In this document: piece by piece, positions 35,190 through 47,587 of the stretch
How positions within the stretch are numbered: the stretch's first letter is position 1
How the letters are laid out: the number at the start of each line of letters is the position of its first letter
NCBI GenBank assembly: GCA_021397835.1
Contig: JAJFZO010000287.1
Coordinates: forward strand, 498,501-562,500
DNA: 64,000 nucleotides
Direction of reading: 5' to 3'
Source: Moringa oleifera
Lineage: Eukaryota > Streptophyta > Magnoliopsida > Brassicales > Moringaceae
Position numbers and translations under genes: made by a program
The notes under the pieces: generated by a model
Told to the model about the DNA's origin: nothing
The model's input: only the letters and a program-made list of their open reading frames with translations
Databases searched by the model: none

Positions 35190-38150
35190 ATTCTTATCAT
35201 GTTTGTTAAGGATTGAGATCTGTTTAAATCTTATTCTGTAATTGAGAATAAGAAAGTGCAATTAAGAAATTCTCACTCCACTATACTTACTGGTATTGAT
35301 AAGGTGGAATTAAGGTTTACCTTTAGAAAGACTATCATGTTAAAGGATGTTTTACGTACTTTAGAGATGAGAAAGAACTTAGTCTTAAGATATATTCTTA
35401 ATAAGGCTAGGTTTACTTAGACCATGAGGACTGATTTATACATAATAACAAAGAATAATGTCTTTGTTAAAAACCATTAATGGTATATTTAAATTAAACA
35501 TCGACATGAATAAAATTTCATCTTCTACTTATATATTGTGTACATTTAATACTTGCCATGCTAGACTGTATCATATGAATAAATAGATAATTAAGAACAT
35601 AAGTAGCTTAAGACTTGTCCTTAAACTATCTTTAGATGACTTTAAGAAATGTGAATTCTATAGCCAAGCTAAAATTATGAAAACCCCACATAGGTTAGTA
35701 ATTAAAAAAATCGAACTACTTGGATTAATTCACTATGATATTTGTGAATTTAACGGCATTTTAACAAAAATAGAAAAAGATACTTCATAACATATATTGA
35801 TGATTATTCCGATTAGTTATGTGTATCTTATTAAAAAAAAAAGTGAAGCATTTGATGTGTTTAAAATGTTTTTAACTAAGGTTAAAACTTAGTACAATAG
35901 GAAGGTAAAGAGATTATGTAGTGTTAAGGTAGTAAGTACGATTCTGGTCTTTTTATTGAATTTTATAGGACCAATGGAATAATTTATGGAAGAACTCTAC
36001 CTTACTTTCCTGAAATGAAAGGCAAGACAAAAAGGAAATAGGACCCTTATTGAATTGGTAGTTATCATTTTACTGAACTCAGGTGTAGCTTCTCATTAGT
36101 GGAGAGAAATTTTACTAATTGTGTGTTATGTACTTAATAAAGTCCCAAAGTGTAGAAGTAAGATATCTCCTTATGAAATCCTAAAGAACAAATAATCTAA
36201 CTAACCTTATTTAAGAACTTGGGGTTGTTTGGCTTATGCTTGAATTCTTGACCCCAAAAGGAATAAACTCTCTAGTAGAGCATATGAATATGTATTCATA
36301 GGATATGTTATAAATAGTAAGGCTTATAGATTCTATGACCTGAAAGAATATGTAATTAATTTAATGACATAAACTTTTGTGAATCTAAGTTTCCCTTTAA
36401 ATTAAGGAATAATGAAGGCTTGACTTCTAGTAGTTAGCCAAATGTTAGAATGAATGAACCAATTAAGGAAGAAAATTACCTTAGATAAAGCAAATGAATT
36501 AGAACCTCTAAGGATTATGAAGCCGACTTTTTTGCATACCCTTAAAGAAAGACCTCAAATTGTTTAAGAAGTAGTCTTCACTAGAGGCCAACCAATAGGA
36601 AGAAGCAGTCAATGATGAAATGAACTTTCTTGAGTCTATAAAACTTGACATTTAGCAGACTTACCTCTAAGACGCAAAGTAATATGTTATAAATGGGCAT
36701 TAAAGAAGAATTTGAAACCTGATAAAATTGTTGAAAAGCGCAAGGCTTGCCTTTTAGCTAAAGGGTATAAGTAAAGAGAGAATGTAAATTTCTTTAATAG
36801 ATTTCTCTTGTCTTTATAATAACATCCATAGGAGTATTCATAGCTTTAGCTGCTACATAATTTAGTAATACATCAAATAGATATTAAAATCGCATTCATA
36901 AATGAAGAATTAAAAGAAAAGTCTACATAGATCAACAAGAAAGCTTTGTAGTACTTGGCTAGAAAAAACAAAGTTTATAAGTTAGAAAAATAGTTGTATG
37001 GTTTGAAACAAGTGCCTAAGCAATGGCATGAGAAATTCAATAATCTAGTCATTTCATATGGATTTAAAGTAAATGAAAGTGATAAGTGCATTTCTTATAA
37101 AGCTGAAAGTAATCTTTGCACTATCATATGTCTTTACGTGAATGACCTCCTTGTCTTTGGCTCCAACATTCATGTCGTAAAATATGTGAAGTCTTTACTT
37201 AGTGCTATCTTCGACATGAAAGATTTAAGAGAAGCCAATGTAATCTTTGGAATAAAAATAAGTAGTTCAAAAAAAGACTTTCTTTATATTAGTCATTTTA
37301 TATCGAGAATATCCTAAAGAAATACAATTTCTTTGGTTGTAAACCTACTTGCACTTTTTATGATCCTAGTATAAAGTTGCTCAAGAACACTAGAAATAAT
37401 GTTAGACAAACTAAGTATACGAGCATCATTAGTAGCTTACGCAATACTACTAATTGCATTAGGCCTGATATAGCTCATACTAAGGGATTACTCTATAGGT
37501 TTACTAGTAGGTTTATTAGTAGACCTAGTATTGAGCATTGGCAAGATATTGAAAAGGTCATGAGATACCTCAAGAGGATTATGAACCTAAGATTAAATTA
37601 TCAGAAGTTTTTTGCTATCCTATAAGGATATAATGATGTTGGTTGAAACATCTTTTTAAAAGACTCCATGGAAACTAGTGGTTATATCTTTAGCATAGCA
37701 AGTGCATTGTTTCATAGAATTCTAAGAAACAAACTATTCTAGCTTAATCTATGATGAAAGTTTGAGATGAAAGCACTACCTACTATTAGTGAGGAAGCAA
37801 GTTGGTTAAAAAGTCTGCTAGTTGAGGTTCTATTATGGGAAAGACTGATACTAATTATCTTGATCCATTATGATAGTATCACAGCTATTGTAGAAATTCA
37901 TAGCCATTTATAGAGATGATAGATATGTTGTAAACATTACACTATTAAAGACTTTCTCTCCTCAAGAATTGTTATAGTGGATCATGTACAAACTGATAAT
38001 AACTTAGTTAATCCTTTAATGAAAGGACTAGCTAGAGAGAAAGTTTTCAAAATCTTAAGAGGAATGGGATTAATGCCTTTATAATATTAAGTTACTCATG
38101 GTAGTAACCCAACTTATAGATCGAAGATCGCAAAAAGTAGGTTCAAAGGG
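35190..38150 (+). pseudogene. Ty1/copia polyprotein remnant, copy A (integrase, reverse transcriptase, RNase H)
   Basis: The ordered plus-strand blocks, broken by stops and frameshifts, are as follows. A protease-to-integrase linker lies at about 35,220-35,480 (LKDVL…MRKNLV). The integrase core runs from 35,700 (ELLGLIHYDICEF; then KSEAFDVFKMFLTKV, NRTLIELVV, KISPYEILKNK, LRTWGCLAYA, FIGY.INSKAYRFYDLK). Reverse transcriptase is at 36,590-37,320 (NLKPDKIVEKRKACLLAKGY, IHQIDIKIAFIN, YGLKQVPKQWHEKFN, ICLYVNDLLVFG). RNase H is at about 37,640-38,080. The catalytic YVDD is YVND. The 3' tail has the copia-type RGMGLMPL…NPTY ending. No LTRs could be paired around it. The left side abuts the CACTA element. 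It is dead as an element. Confidence 0.85.
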
Positions 38151-38385
38151 TAATATGAAGTCATGAAGTAATATAAGATGAAACATGCTATTGTGATTTC
38201 CATTCCATTAGAACATGAAGTTCTGAAGTGAAAGACAAAGGTTGAAAGAAATTAAAGATGGTTATCTTAATCTTAGAAACAAGTCAAGAATAAACTATCA
38301 ATGATTATCTCAAGAACTAGGCTTTCATCAATAGAGTATGTGACTAGATAGCTACTCTTTATTACTCAATACGAGCTGATGTTAT

Positions 38386-38590
38386 GGAGAATGTTAAAGA
38401 TGATTATCTTGATCTTGATCTTACCTATATAGCATCGGCTCTTCTTTTACTTGCTCTTAAGCCAACCATGGATATAAATGCTAAGTCTACTACCATTGAC
38501 ATTATGGCTAATTAGCCTGAGGCTACTCCTAATGCTATTGATTGACCATATGGTTTTCCCTATTATGCTGCATTGACTAACCAATAGTTT
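38386..38590 (+). pseudogene. Broken small ORF downstream of copia pol, copy A
   Basis: It starts at an ATG aligned with the open frame at 58,729 and encodes VKDDYLDLDL followed by LLLALKPTMDI, but has in-frame TAG and TGA codons ('ATT AGC'/'TGA CC' region near 38,512-38,545). Function unknown; it may be the 3' leader or LTR-proximal part of the copia element, or an unrelated passenger. Confidence 0.4.
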
Positions 38591-41077
38591 TTTTTTTCTT
38601 GTTAATTATGGCTAATATTGGTTATTGGTTTCTAAATGTGAAGAATATTTTTATTTTGATGAATATTTTTATTTTGCTTTACCTATATTTTACCTAGGTT
38701 AGTTTTATCATCAAATATATTTTGGTGAACTTCTTGTACTTCTAGCAAATCTATAACAATCATTTTACTTTGAAACTCATGTTATTCAAAAATCTGAAAT
38801 CTAAAACTTTGACGTTCTAGATCCGATGTCCCTATGGCTTATCACTCATATCACTTTTTTTTTTTTGCATAAAGTAGATGAACCTTATACCGATCTTTCT
38901 TGATGGTAAAATTTAGTGGTTTATTATATTAAAAGAATGATCGTAAATAAGTGAGCTAAGATGCATGATTGATAGATGCATTTGAAACCGTAATCAAAAT
39001 AAATGTTTAATATAAAAAAAAGGTATCTAAACATATTAATTTTTGGGTCTCAATTAAGAACTAAAATAACCAAAACAAGCACAAAAAATCAAAATCAAAA
39101 TTAAAATATACAAAATACATAATAAAATTAATGAACTTAAGTCTTTGTCCATTTTATCAAAATGAACGTACCATCAAAAACTTTTAATTAAAATTTTAGA
39201 TCTTGATACTATATTTGGTTAAGAAAAATAATAAATTTGATAAATGAAATTGATGAATGAATCGACATAAGTAGATTCATAAATGGGTAACAAAGAATAA
39301 TAAAGAAAAAAAAAAGAAAGTACTAAAAAGAGAATATTCATTCTTAGGGTTTCTTTCATTCTAATGTAATGGTATAAAAAAGTAATGCTTATAGACAATG
39401 GGTAGTCAAGTATTTTCATGTCTAAAAACAAAGTTATAATTAAGTTAATATAATATAAGTATCAGATTACTTTAATCTCCTGAACTTTAGGATTTTTAAA
39501 CAATTTACGAAACACTACAAAAGAGAATGATGAAAGATTACAATTATCTTCTTCAGTAATTTGTGAGAATAACCCTTTTGAACACAACTAAAGATCAATA
39601 ACGTCATTTTTAAATCTCTAACTCTAGTCTTTCTTGAAAGCAAAGGGATCATAATATCCATATAAGCTCTATCCTTTTTTCTTCCATAAGTGTTGACTTG
39701 TAACCATCCCTGGGAAATCTTCTTCTACCATGGCAATCAACTGTCTAGTTACTCATTCTTCTCCTTATCATAATTCCTTTATTGCTCATTATTGAAAAAG
39801 ATGATAGCCACTTAAGATTGCGCAGAAAATTGCATGGTAAATAAATTATAAAGTTTAATTGGCTACAAAAACTTGTGGTGGATTTATGGAAACTATGAAC
39901 ACTCTTATGTTTAGTTTATTTATGAGTTTTTCATAAATCAGATAACCTTTTGACTTTTGTTTTCAATAATAACTATACTGTACATATATGTTTATATATT
40001 TATGCAAAATTATGAAACATCCTTCTTTCAAACTATTCACTTTCTTAATATGCTTAGAATTATTTTAAAACAAAAGATAATTACAATACAAGAGAACTGA
40101 ACTTCTAAAATCTTGATCAATTGCTTAGATTTAGTTAGAAGAAATCCATTTAACATAAATTTGTCAATAATAAAGGTAAGCATAACTAAAATTTATTTAA
40201 ATCTTTATTATAATATTTTAAAATCAATCCAATCATTAGGTTTTCATTCTTCTTTTTTTTTTTACATTTTTATTTTATTTTCTTTTCAATTCTCATTAGC
40301 TAATTTTGAATATGTCCACTTTACATAAATTTAATTATCAACCCAACAGTAGCATTACAAATCATTTGCTAATTTTTTCTTGCAAAAGAAAGGCTTTAAA
40401 AAACAATAAGTCCACTTTAAAATATTGAATCATATTTTCATATAAAAATAATTGATCGTTGTTTTACCATTTCATCCTTATAGACAATGGGAAGAAAAAT
40501 TGTCAACTATAATTTACTTTAGAAATAAATGATTAAATTTTTTATAAACAAAAACTGATTCTCAAATGAATTCTAGTTTGATTTCACCAACAACTAGTTC
40601 CTAAATTAAAATATTCAAAAATCATTTAAAATCTTATGAATATTTTAAAATAAATTTGATTAATATTAAATGCAAACATATGACGCAACATTTTAAAAAT
40701 GATTTTGTATTTCAAAACTTCAAATGCATGAACCCCTAAAAAGCTAAAGTAATTTTAATTTTATTAGAAATAGTTTGATTATAAAATAACAAAAAAGAGA
40801 TATTAGAACTTGTATCCCTATAATTTGAAGTTATTAAAATCTATGTTACAACACTTATCGTATCAAATAAATTTGAAACCAATTTGTTCGTAACTAATTG
40901 TTAAACCCATTAATAATATTGATAAATCATTTACGCTGTCTTCTTATTTTTAGGAGAGAGACATCAACCTATTTAATTAGCTTCAAACATGAGGAGTTCT
41001 CATTATCAAAAAGCCTTTAAAAACTTCATTTTTTTCTTTTCCAATATCTTCAATAACCAAAGAACTTAGAGACTACC
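38591..41077. other. Duplicated AT-rich spacer, no gene recognised
   Basis: Down to about 40,400 the sequence is shared with 58,951-60,787. From 40,401 to 41,077 it is unique to copy A and should contain the promoter of the cysteine-rich peptide gene. Confidence 0.5.
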
Positions 41078-41367
41078 ATTGAGAAGTCCTCTTTCAAATT
41101 GACCTTTTTCGTTGTTCTCTTAATTGTTACAGCTTGTTAGTCTCTCTTCCTCTTTGTCTTAGGCATTTATTCCATTTTTTATTGCATACGTAAATTTCTC
41201 TTGGTACCCCATTCATTTACTTCTTTTGGGTTAACTTAGCACTTTTTTTTTTTTTTATTTGTTAGTTAGTGTTTTTGTTTACAGATGTAGAAGGTGAAAA
41301 TGAGCAGAAAGATGCTTTTGGTTATATTAAGTGCAAATTTGAATCAAATTTATGTGTTATCTCCTAA
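41078..41367 (+). pseudogene. Cysteine-rich secreted peptide pseudogene, copy A
   Basis: Exon 1 (41,078-41,135) encodes a signal-peptide-like run (EKSSFKLTFFVVLLIVTA) and ends before a 'gttagt' donor. The codon where a start is expected is ATT in the context acc-ATT-gag, one base from ATG, and no other in-frame ATG lies upstream before a stop. After a 149-bp intron ending 'tttacag', exon 2 (41,285-41,367) encodes VEGENEQKDAFGYIKCKFES and then terminates at TAA, because about 165 bp containing the rest of the cysteine motif are deleted relative to copy B. With the start and five of six core cysteines lost, it is dead. The family is plant defensin-like/NCR-like by architecture, with no specific assignment. 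Confidence 0.6.
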
Positions 41368-43149
41368 TCTATGGCTCTATATATTATATTAAACGGGTTA
41401 TCTTAATATATATATTGACCTACTAGCTACTAAATAAACAACCTCGTGTTATTATTTTCCTCTTTTCATAAATAATTTTGTATTCATAATATGAATATTA
41501 TTTCTTGTAGGTCTAAGTAATATTGGATCCATTATAGTGTCAAATCAAGCATATGATTTAGTTAAAACTTTAATACGAAAGCCAAATATTAAAGTAGATT
41601 ATAATTAAAAAATATGAATAAATATGATGAAAATAGTTAAGAGGTTCAAAAGAGTAAACACTAAAAAATTTCTTTGACTTACTTAAATTAGAAATTAATA
41701 AGTGATACTCTTTCTTTGAATCTCGTGTTCTAGTTTGATCAACCTATAAACAAGAAAGATTTGTCTCTCATAATTATCACAAGAGAATTAAAAAGTAATA
41801 ATAGATCAACTTCATACTTTTGTAATTAATATATATTATCTATTTACAACAGAAAAAGTAGATTTAATAAGTGATTCAAATAGTTGAAAAATAGTACTCT
41901 ATTTATTTTATTCATAGCAATTATTTTTTAGGTATAATAAATCATAAATTAAACTGCTTAGATATCTTGAGTTACTAAATCCAACTAAAATTTACATCAT
42001 AATAGAAATTTAAAGTGAAATAAGAGTTATAAAGAGGATGATCAATCACGTAAAAGGATTATGATGGAAAATAATTATTGCATATTCAAGAAAAAATTAA
42101 AATGTAATTTTTAATAATGGACATTTATTGTTACAATAATTAACCAATATGGAAAGGTAAAAATCCGATTAAAGTTTGATACTGAAGATGTAGAGTCAAT
42201 TATATTTTGAATAAAAATGAAAAAAACTTTTCTAGGAGAATGAAAAATATGATAGGGAAAAAAATTCACCTCCTCAGCTGCCTTATAACAGACATTTTAT
42301 TTTTAAATTTTAGTTTTCATTTTTTTTAAAACTTTTTCTTTTGCAACAATATCACCGCTAGCATTGATTGAGGTAGGTTTCTTTTTCTATGATGGCCATT
42401 TGTCTAGTTTTTCATCCTCTTCCTAATTGTTTTATTATTTATTAAAAAAAGTCATCCATGGGAATAGGCCTCACATAATGGCATCCATAATTAACAAAGG
42501 TAAGGCTTGGGTAGTCCTTTAGTTTTTACTATACACACAAATTTTTATATTTTGATGTTTACAACTAAGTCTACATTTATTCTTTTTTTTCAATCCTTGG
42601 TCACTTCTTAAGAAGTGTTAAATTTTGTGTCTTTGACTAGATATTAACTCCACTGTTAAAAGGAAAATTTTGTTTCGTTGGATATCATCTATCTTTTCCA
42701 TTGCATATAATAGTTTCAAGTATGGTTTATGACATGTTATTCTATTTAAGGCTACAACGAACCTTTAAGTTACTTGATTAAATTCACTGGTCTCTAGGTT
42801 CTAACTATGCCAAGGTTTAAACACAAAAGGACTAAATAATTTCTTCCTAAATTCCAAAGAATAAGCAGCTAGAGCTCCATAATACTAGCAACTACTCCTG
42901 TAATAAAACCAACTCTTAAGAAATAATGTTAGCAACACTAGCCTACCAATACTAAAAGAAACCAATTATGAAGGAATAACTACCCTAAGCCTGTAATCAA
43001 GATCATGACTCCTTCACCCTTGCATGTCTATGTCGTGTAACATATCTGTGGTACCTTGGATTCTTGACTAGAACTCTCGTTCACATTCTTAGCTTATCAG
43101 TTTGAGTTAATGTCCATTAACTTTGGAAGTTTCCTTTTTCTTTTGATTT
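41368..43149. other. Duplicated spacer downstream of the peptide gene
   Basis: Shared with 61,176-63,010 apart from a local duplication in copy B. It carries no gene I can support. A GC-richer stretch near 42,780-43,060 ('ggagctccataatactagca', 'tgtctatgtcgtgtaacata') may be transposon-derived. Confidence 0.45.
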
Positions 43150-43620
43150 CGTAGCTTAATTGTAACATAGGAAAAAGAAAACTTTGTCAATAGTACATAT
43201 GATCATGCCTGTATGAATTCAAATAGCTTAATATAGATTTTCAAAAACATAGCTTGAACCATGAATTGTATAGGACCAAGATCTTATTTCTAAAGTGCCA
43301 TTTCATCAAACTTGCTATCATCTTTCTTTTAAAATTTGACATTCGTTTATGGATTTTGTTACAACCAAGTGGTTTATATGGTCAACATACCATGACATCT
43401 CACTGAACACATGAACGAGATGTTTATAAGGAAGCCTTAATGAAATGGCAAAATATCATCTTCATTATTTGAATCATTTTACCATTAGCTTAAGTGATCA
43501 ACAACCATATTTTGGAAAATGACCATATTTTGGAAATCTTTCTTGTCCCTAATTAATAAGTCAAATTCTTCCAACAATAAAATCCAGTTTATAAACTTAA
43601 GGCATGCATCTTGTTTGTAA
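43150..43620 (-). pseudogene. Ty3/gypsy pol fragment (RNase H end and integrase tail)
   Basis: The minus strand, across several stops, reads NWILLLEEFDLLIRDKK followed by VVDHLS near 43,500-43,610. These match the 'RWILLLQEFDLEIRDKKG…VADHLSRL' signature of gypsy-type RNase H. Further on (towards 43,260) it reads CHGMLTI-x-TTWL and then KILVLYNSWFKLCF, close to the 'PWYVDIVNYLV' and 'VLLYNSRLKLFPGKL' segments. The integrase core between them is absent, so this is an internally deleted relic. It lies in the 1.08-kb stretch missing from copy B. Confidence 0.65.
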
Positions 43621-43840
43621 GTATTTAAAAGCTACATGGTTTATGTAAACAAGAACATTTTCTTGGAATTTAATTGGTATTCTTGGCTTCGAATAAGACA
43701 ATCCCCATTTATTTAGGATTTGTTGCTCTAGACCAAATATCTTAGAATTCTAGAATTTTAAATTATTCAATTGATTTAGATAAGTTTATTGTTATTTGAT
43801 CTTCATAGTTTAAGTTAAAGTAGTTTTTTAGAATTTCTAA

Positions 43841-43867
43841 ATACATACATATATATATATATATATT
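43841..43867. repeat. (CATA/TA)n microsatellite
   Basis: A short 'catacat(at)n' tract in AT-rich spacer. Confidence 0.85.
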
Positions 43868-44124
43868 TGATCTTCAATGAATAAATCAAGTTTTCCAATT
43901 AAATTATTATTCTCAACTTAGAAGATATTTCAATACATTTATCTTTAAGGATAAGATATTAAAGTATTTATAATGTAAAAATAATTGCTTGAAGCTTTAT
44001 TGAGTAATTTAATTAGAAATTATAAAGAATAAGTTATTATCTTCTTGAAGATTCTATTGTAGGGTAAGGTGGGCTGTAGGTCAGGCGTTCATGTTTTAGA
44101 GTAAACCTCCATAAAAGGATAAAA

Positions 44125-44705
44125 AAGAGGTAATTGAGCTAGAGGAAATCTTGGGATCCATAGAAGCCATGGCAAGGGATTGTGTAAATTGTGTTAAAAT
44201 TAGGTTGAGGATTCTTTATCGAAAAAATCTATTAGAATCTTGCAATAATGAACTAAAGGAGATCTTGGGATCCACATAAACTATGGTAAAGGATTATGTA
44301 AATTGTTTTGTAATTAGGTTCAGGGTTCTTTACTACAAAAACTATTAGAATCTTGTGATAATTGAGCCATAGGAAATCTTTGCATCCATGGAAACTATGG
44401 CAAGAGATTGTGTAAATTGTATTGTAATTGGGTTAAGGATTCTTTACTAGAAAAACTATTAGAATCTTGTAATAATTAAGCCAAAGTAGATCTTGGGATC
44501 CATAGAAACTATGGCAAGGGATTGTGTAAATTGTCTTACAACAGGTTGAGAATTCTTTATTGGAAAAACTATTAAAATCTTTTGATAATTGAGGCAGAGG
44601 AGATCTTGGGATCCGTAGAAACTACGTTAAGGGATTGTGTAAATTTTCTTGTAATTAGGTTGAGTATTCTTTACTAAAAAAACTATTAAAATCTTGTAAT
44701 CTTTT
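44125..44705 (+). repeat. 114-bp satellite, array A (about five units)
   Basis: Unit landmarks are 'gagatcttgggatccatag', 'aaactatggcaagggattgt', 'gtaaattgtcttgtaattag', 'gttgaggattctttacta' and 'attagaatcttgtaataatt'. The equivalent T of 'tgagc' falls at 44,135, 44,249, 44,363, 44,477 and 44,590, giving a period of 114 (113) bp. The same satellite occurs at 50,598-50,775 and 63,120-64,000. Confidence 0.95.
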
Positions 44706-45140
44706 TTTCTTACATAGTGAAAAACATCACAAAAAAAATAAAAGGATGCAAGTTCTAATTAAAAACCAAACCTTTGGACTTCTTAACATTTATAACCAAT
44801 TTTGCCCTCATAAAATTTTATGTTTCCAAAGAGAAAAATAACAGTGTGCCATGAACTTTCCAATATAGCATAACAACACAATAATCCTTATATTGTGGAG
44901 GGAGAGAGCTTCTCTTTTAAAGAAATTATTTGGTTTGAGCTCATCACTCTGAGTTGGATGAAATAAAAGTGAGATTTAGAATTTCAAGATAGTAAAGTAT
45001 CAAAAGATGGAGTAAATTGAAATGATTTTAGAAAACTGCCCTTAGAAGAATTACAACGTCAATCTTGGGCATACTTAAATTTATCGATTGTAAGTTATTT
45101 TCAACAAAAGTTTCTTGACTTCCAAGACCTAGCTAATATA
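44706..45140 (+). repeat. Satellite-to-family L linker, copy 1
   Basis: This linker ('ttacatagtgaaaaacatca', 'gtgccatgaactttccaata', 'cttccaagacctagctaata') is repeated at 50,776-51,230 in the same relation to satellite and family L. The satellite, linker and family L therefore moved or duplicated together as one composite. Confidence 0.8.
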
Positions 45141-47254
45141 CTAATACATGAAATGTAATTAGTTGATGATGTTATATTGACGTTTGAAAAAGAAAAGGTA
45201 GATAAAATTTATTTTTATTTGAAATCAATTAATTTTATATAATGATGATGTTTGGTTGTTATGTATCAAAATTTTAATTTATTAGTACAAATATTGTTTT
45301 ATTATTTCATGTTTGAACAATTTTTTTATCGTTATTTATGATAAATTTTCTCATTACTTAAGTTATATTATTTTTAATTAACTTAATTAATTTTAAAAAT
45401 TTATCATTTAAATTATTTTTTTCTTGCAATATTTAATTTATTAAAAATAATGATAAGATCAATTAGTAAACTAATCAATAAATTAAAATTCATAAAATCA
45501 ATTAAAAACTCATAAAATGAGAGCATATGAATAATGAAGATTACTACTTCTGATCTAGCTTAAAGATAATATTATTTATGTCAAATTTGAATATTTGGTA
45601 GATATGCAATTTGCTCTATACACCTTGTGCATGTTGAGATGATGATTTTATTTGTGATCATGGCTTCATATAGTGAGCAATAAGTTTCAAAAAAATGAAT
45701 TGTGATTATTACTTAAATATTATATTTTTCTATATTTATTTAAATACTTTCATTTTCTTAGGTATATGTCTTTTAGTATTTGATCAAAATGTGTGTTTTT
45801 TTTTCTTGCCTGTATTTTTTTATTTTATTGAATTTTTTTAGTTTCTTTCTTTTTGTGGACTTTCTTTTAATTTCTTTGGTTTCTTGGACTTTCTTTCAAC
45901 ATGATTGGTTTTCTATGATTTTTTTTATGAACTTTTAAAGACAAAGAGATTTATTTTGACTTTGTATTTGTTGATTGAATTTAATGGTTGCAACTAAGAG
46001 AGAGAACTGATAACAATGATTAAGCTTGTTTCTTAAAGAAGGAATTTTCAATATTTTCTTTTGGGTTTTATTGGATTTTCTTTGGTTTTCTTTCTCTTTT
46101 TCTCGATTTTCTTTTTTTTTTTGGATGAAAAACACTTGGTACATATTTCTATAATGCTTAGGGGACATTGATTCTTTTGTTTAATGTGATCTTTATTTTT
46201 TCTTATCTATTTCTCTTAGTTCTAAAGAAATGTGTCATTTTAATTTATATATTTGGTAAAGTGGTCCTACTTTTTCTTAATATGTTAATGATGAAAAATA
46301 TAAGTTCCACATGCACAAATAATTTTTCTTATACAAACCACACTGAGTGATTTTTAAGTGTAATTGTTTTTTCATGTTTAAAAATTCCTAAATCATTAAG
46401 AAAAAGAGATTACATTTTCAATTCTTAGTAGATGATTTATTTTAATTGTTGCAGCCCAAAAGAGGGAAGTCATAGTTATGAGGAAGGTTGTTACTTACAT
46501 TACAAGCAATTTTCTTAGTGACTTTCACGCGAAAAAGATTAATGCTAGTTTCAATTATCGCATACATTATGTAATTTTTATTGAAGTATTTAATTATTGA
46601 AATTAAAAGTAAAGTTAGGTTTGAGCAGTTTTATAGTAAATTTCTTGTGTTCTTGATTGTTTTTTTAGTTTCTTTATTGCTTTCTTGACTACAAAAGAGA
46701 TACTAAGTCTTTAAAGACTTTTTCGTAGAATATTTCAAGTGAAATAGTGAATGTTTCTCGACTATTAATGTGCATACTTCCTTAAGTATATGGAATAAAC
46801 AGAAACAAAAAATCTAATAAAAATAATTAGAATTCAATATGAAAGGAACCAAAAAGAAAAGGATAAGTTGTTGTTAGTGTTTAAAAGATGATTTGAGAAA
46901 TAGTAAACAAAATCATTTAATTTTAAAAACATGTTCATACAATTCACTTTTGCTGATCCATTGAAAAGGCAATATGCTGAAACCAACCCATTAATTTTTC
47001 TCACTTTACATAATTTCTTCTTTCATATATAAAAATTTCTCAATAAAAAAATTAATGATTTTTCGTTTTTTTATCTTCTTTTTGATGAATTGTGAAAGTA
47101 AGCATTTTAAAGTTATGCTCTGTGGAAAAATATATAAAAAATATATATGCAAAAGATTGTATAATCACCTAGATAATTATCTTGCAGATATGCATCATCT
47201 TTATTAGATATTATGTTTATCCTTTTAGTAGTCATTTGAACCCTCGTTTGTCAC

Positions 47255-47263
47255 TATAAATAC
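47255..47263 (+). promoter_or_regulatory. TATA box of family L (block 3)
   Basis: TATAAATAC is followed by 'aaggtgagatattctatgca' and, about 65 bp on, 'aagttgagagttataaggtt'. It is preceded by 'tagtcatttgaaccctcgtt'. The layout is kept in block 4 (53,336) and, with a damaged TATA, near 660, 24,850 and 28,320. Confidence 0.5.
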
Positions 47264-47563
47264 AAGGTGAGATATTCTATGCATTTCATTCTTGTATTAT
47301 GTCATTCTGCAAGTTGAGAGTTATAAGGTTCTTGTTCTTAGGGAGAGGGTTCGTTACCTTTGCATTTACTTCTGTTGTTGATGCGGTTATTCCAATCCAA
47401 AATTTTGTAAATTGGGAAGGACATGTGTATTTTGAATAATTGCGTCAACAACAGAAGGATCTGCAAAAGTTACGAAACAAAATCTCGATGGTCAACCAAT
47501 GTAATGATTTGTGATTATTGCATAATCTATTACTTGTCATAGTTTTTAAAGGGCTTGAGTATA

Positions 47564-47587
47564 AATATACATATATTTATGTATATA
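47564..47587. repeat. Palindromic TA/TG tract in family L block 3
   Basis: 'aatatacatatatttatgtatata' is an inverted repeat in the family's conserved hairpin position. Confidence 0.8.

Larger units (their letters stand above)
37090..44705 (+). repeat. Large duplicated segment, copy A
   Basis: It aligns in order with 57,462-64,000. The shared parts are the reverse-transcriptase C-terminus, RNase H, the small ORF after pol (38,386 / 58,729), the cysteine-rich peptide gene (41,285 / 60,941), spacer landmarks ('ggagctccataatactagca', 42,872 / 62,930) and the 114-bp satellite. The offset shrinks from about 20.4 kb at the left to 19.0 kb at the right through indels. Copy A has about 730 bp (40,401-41,130) and about 1.08 kb (about 42,975-44,050, with a gypsy fragment) that copy B lacks. 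Confidence 0.85.

Noticed and set aside
36994..37317. Open reverse-transcriptase frame as an active gene
   Set aside because: YVDD is changed to YVND, and the pol upstream and downstream is broken by many stops and frameshifts.
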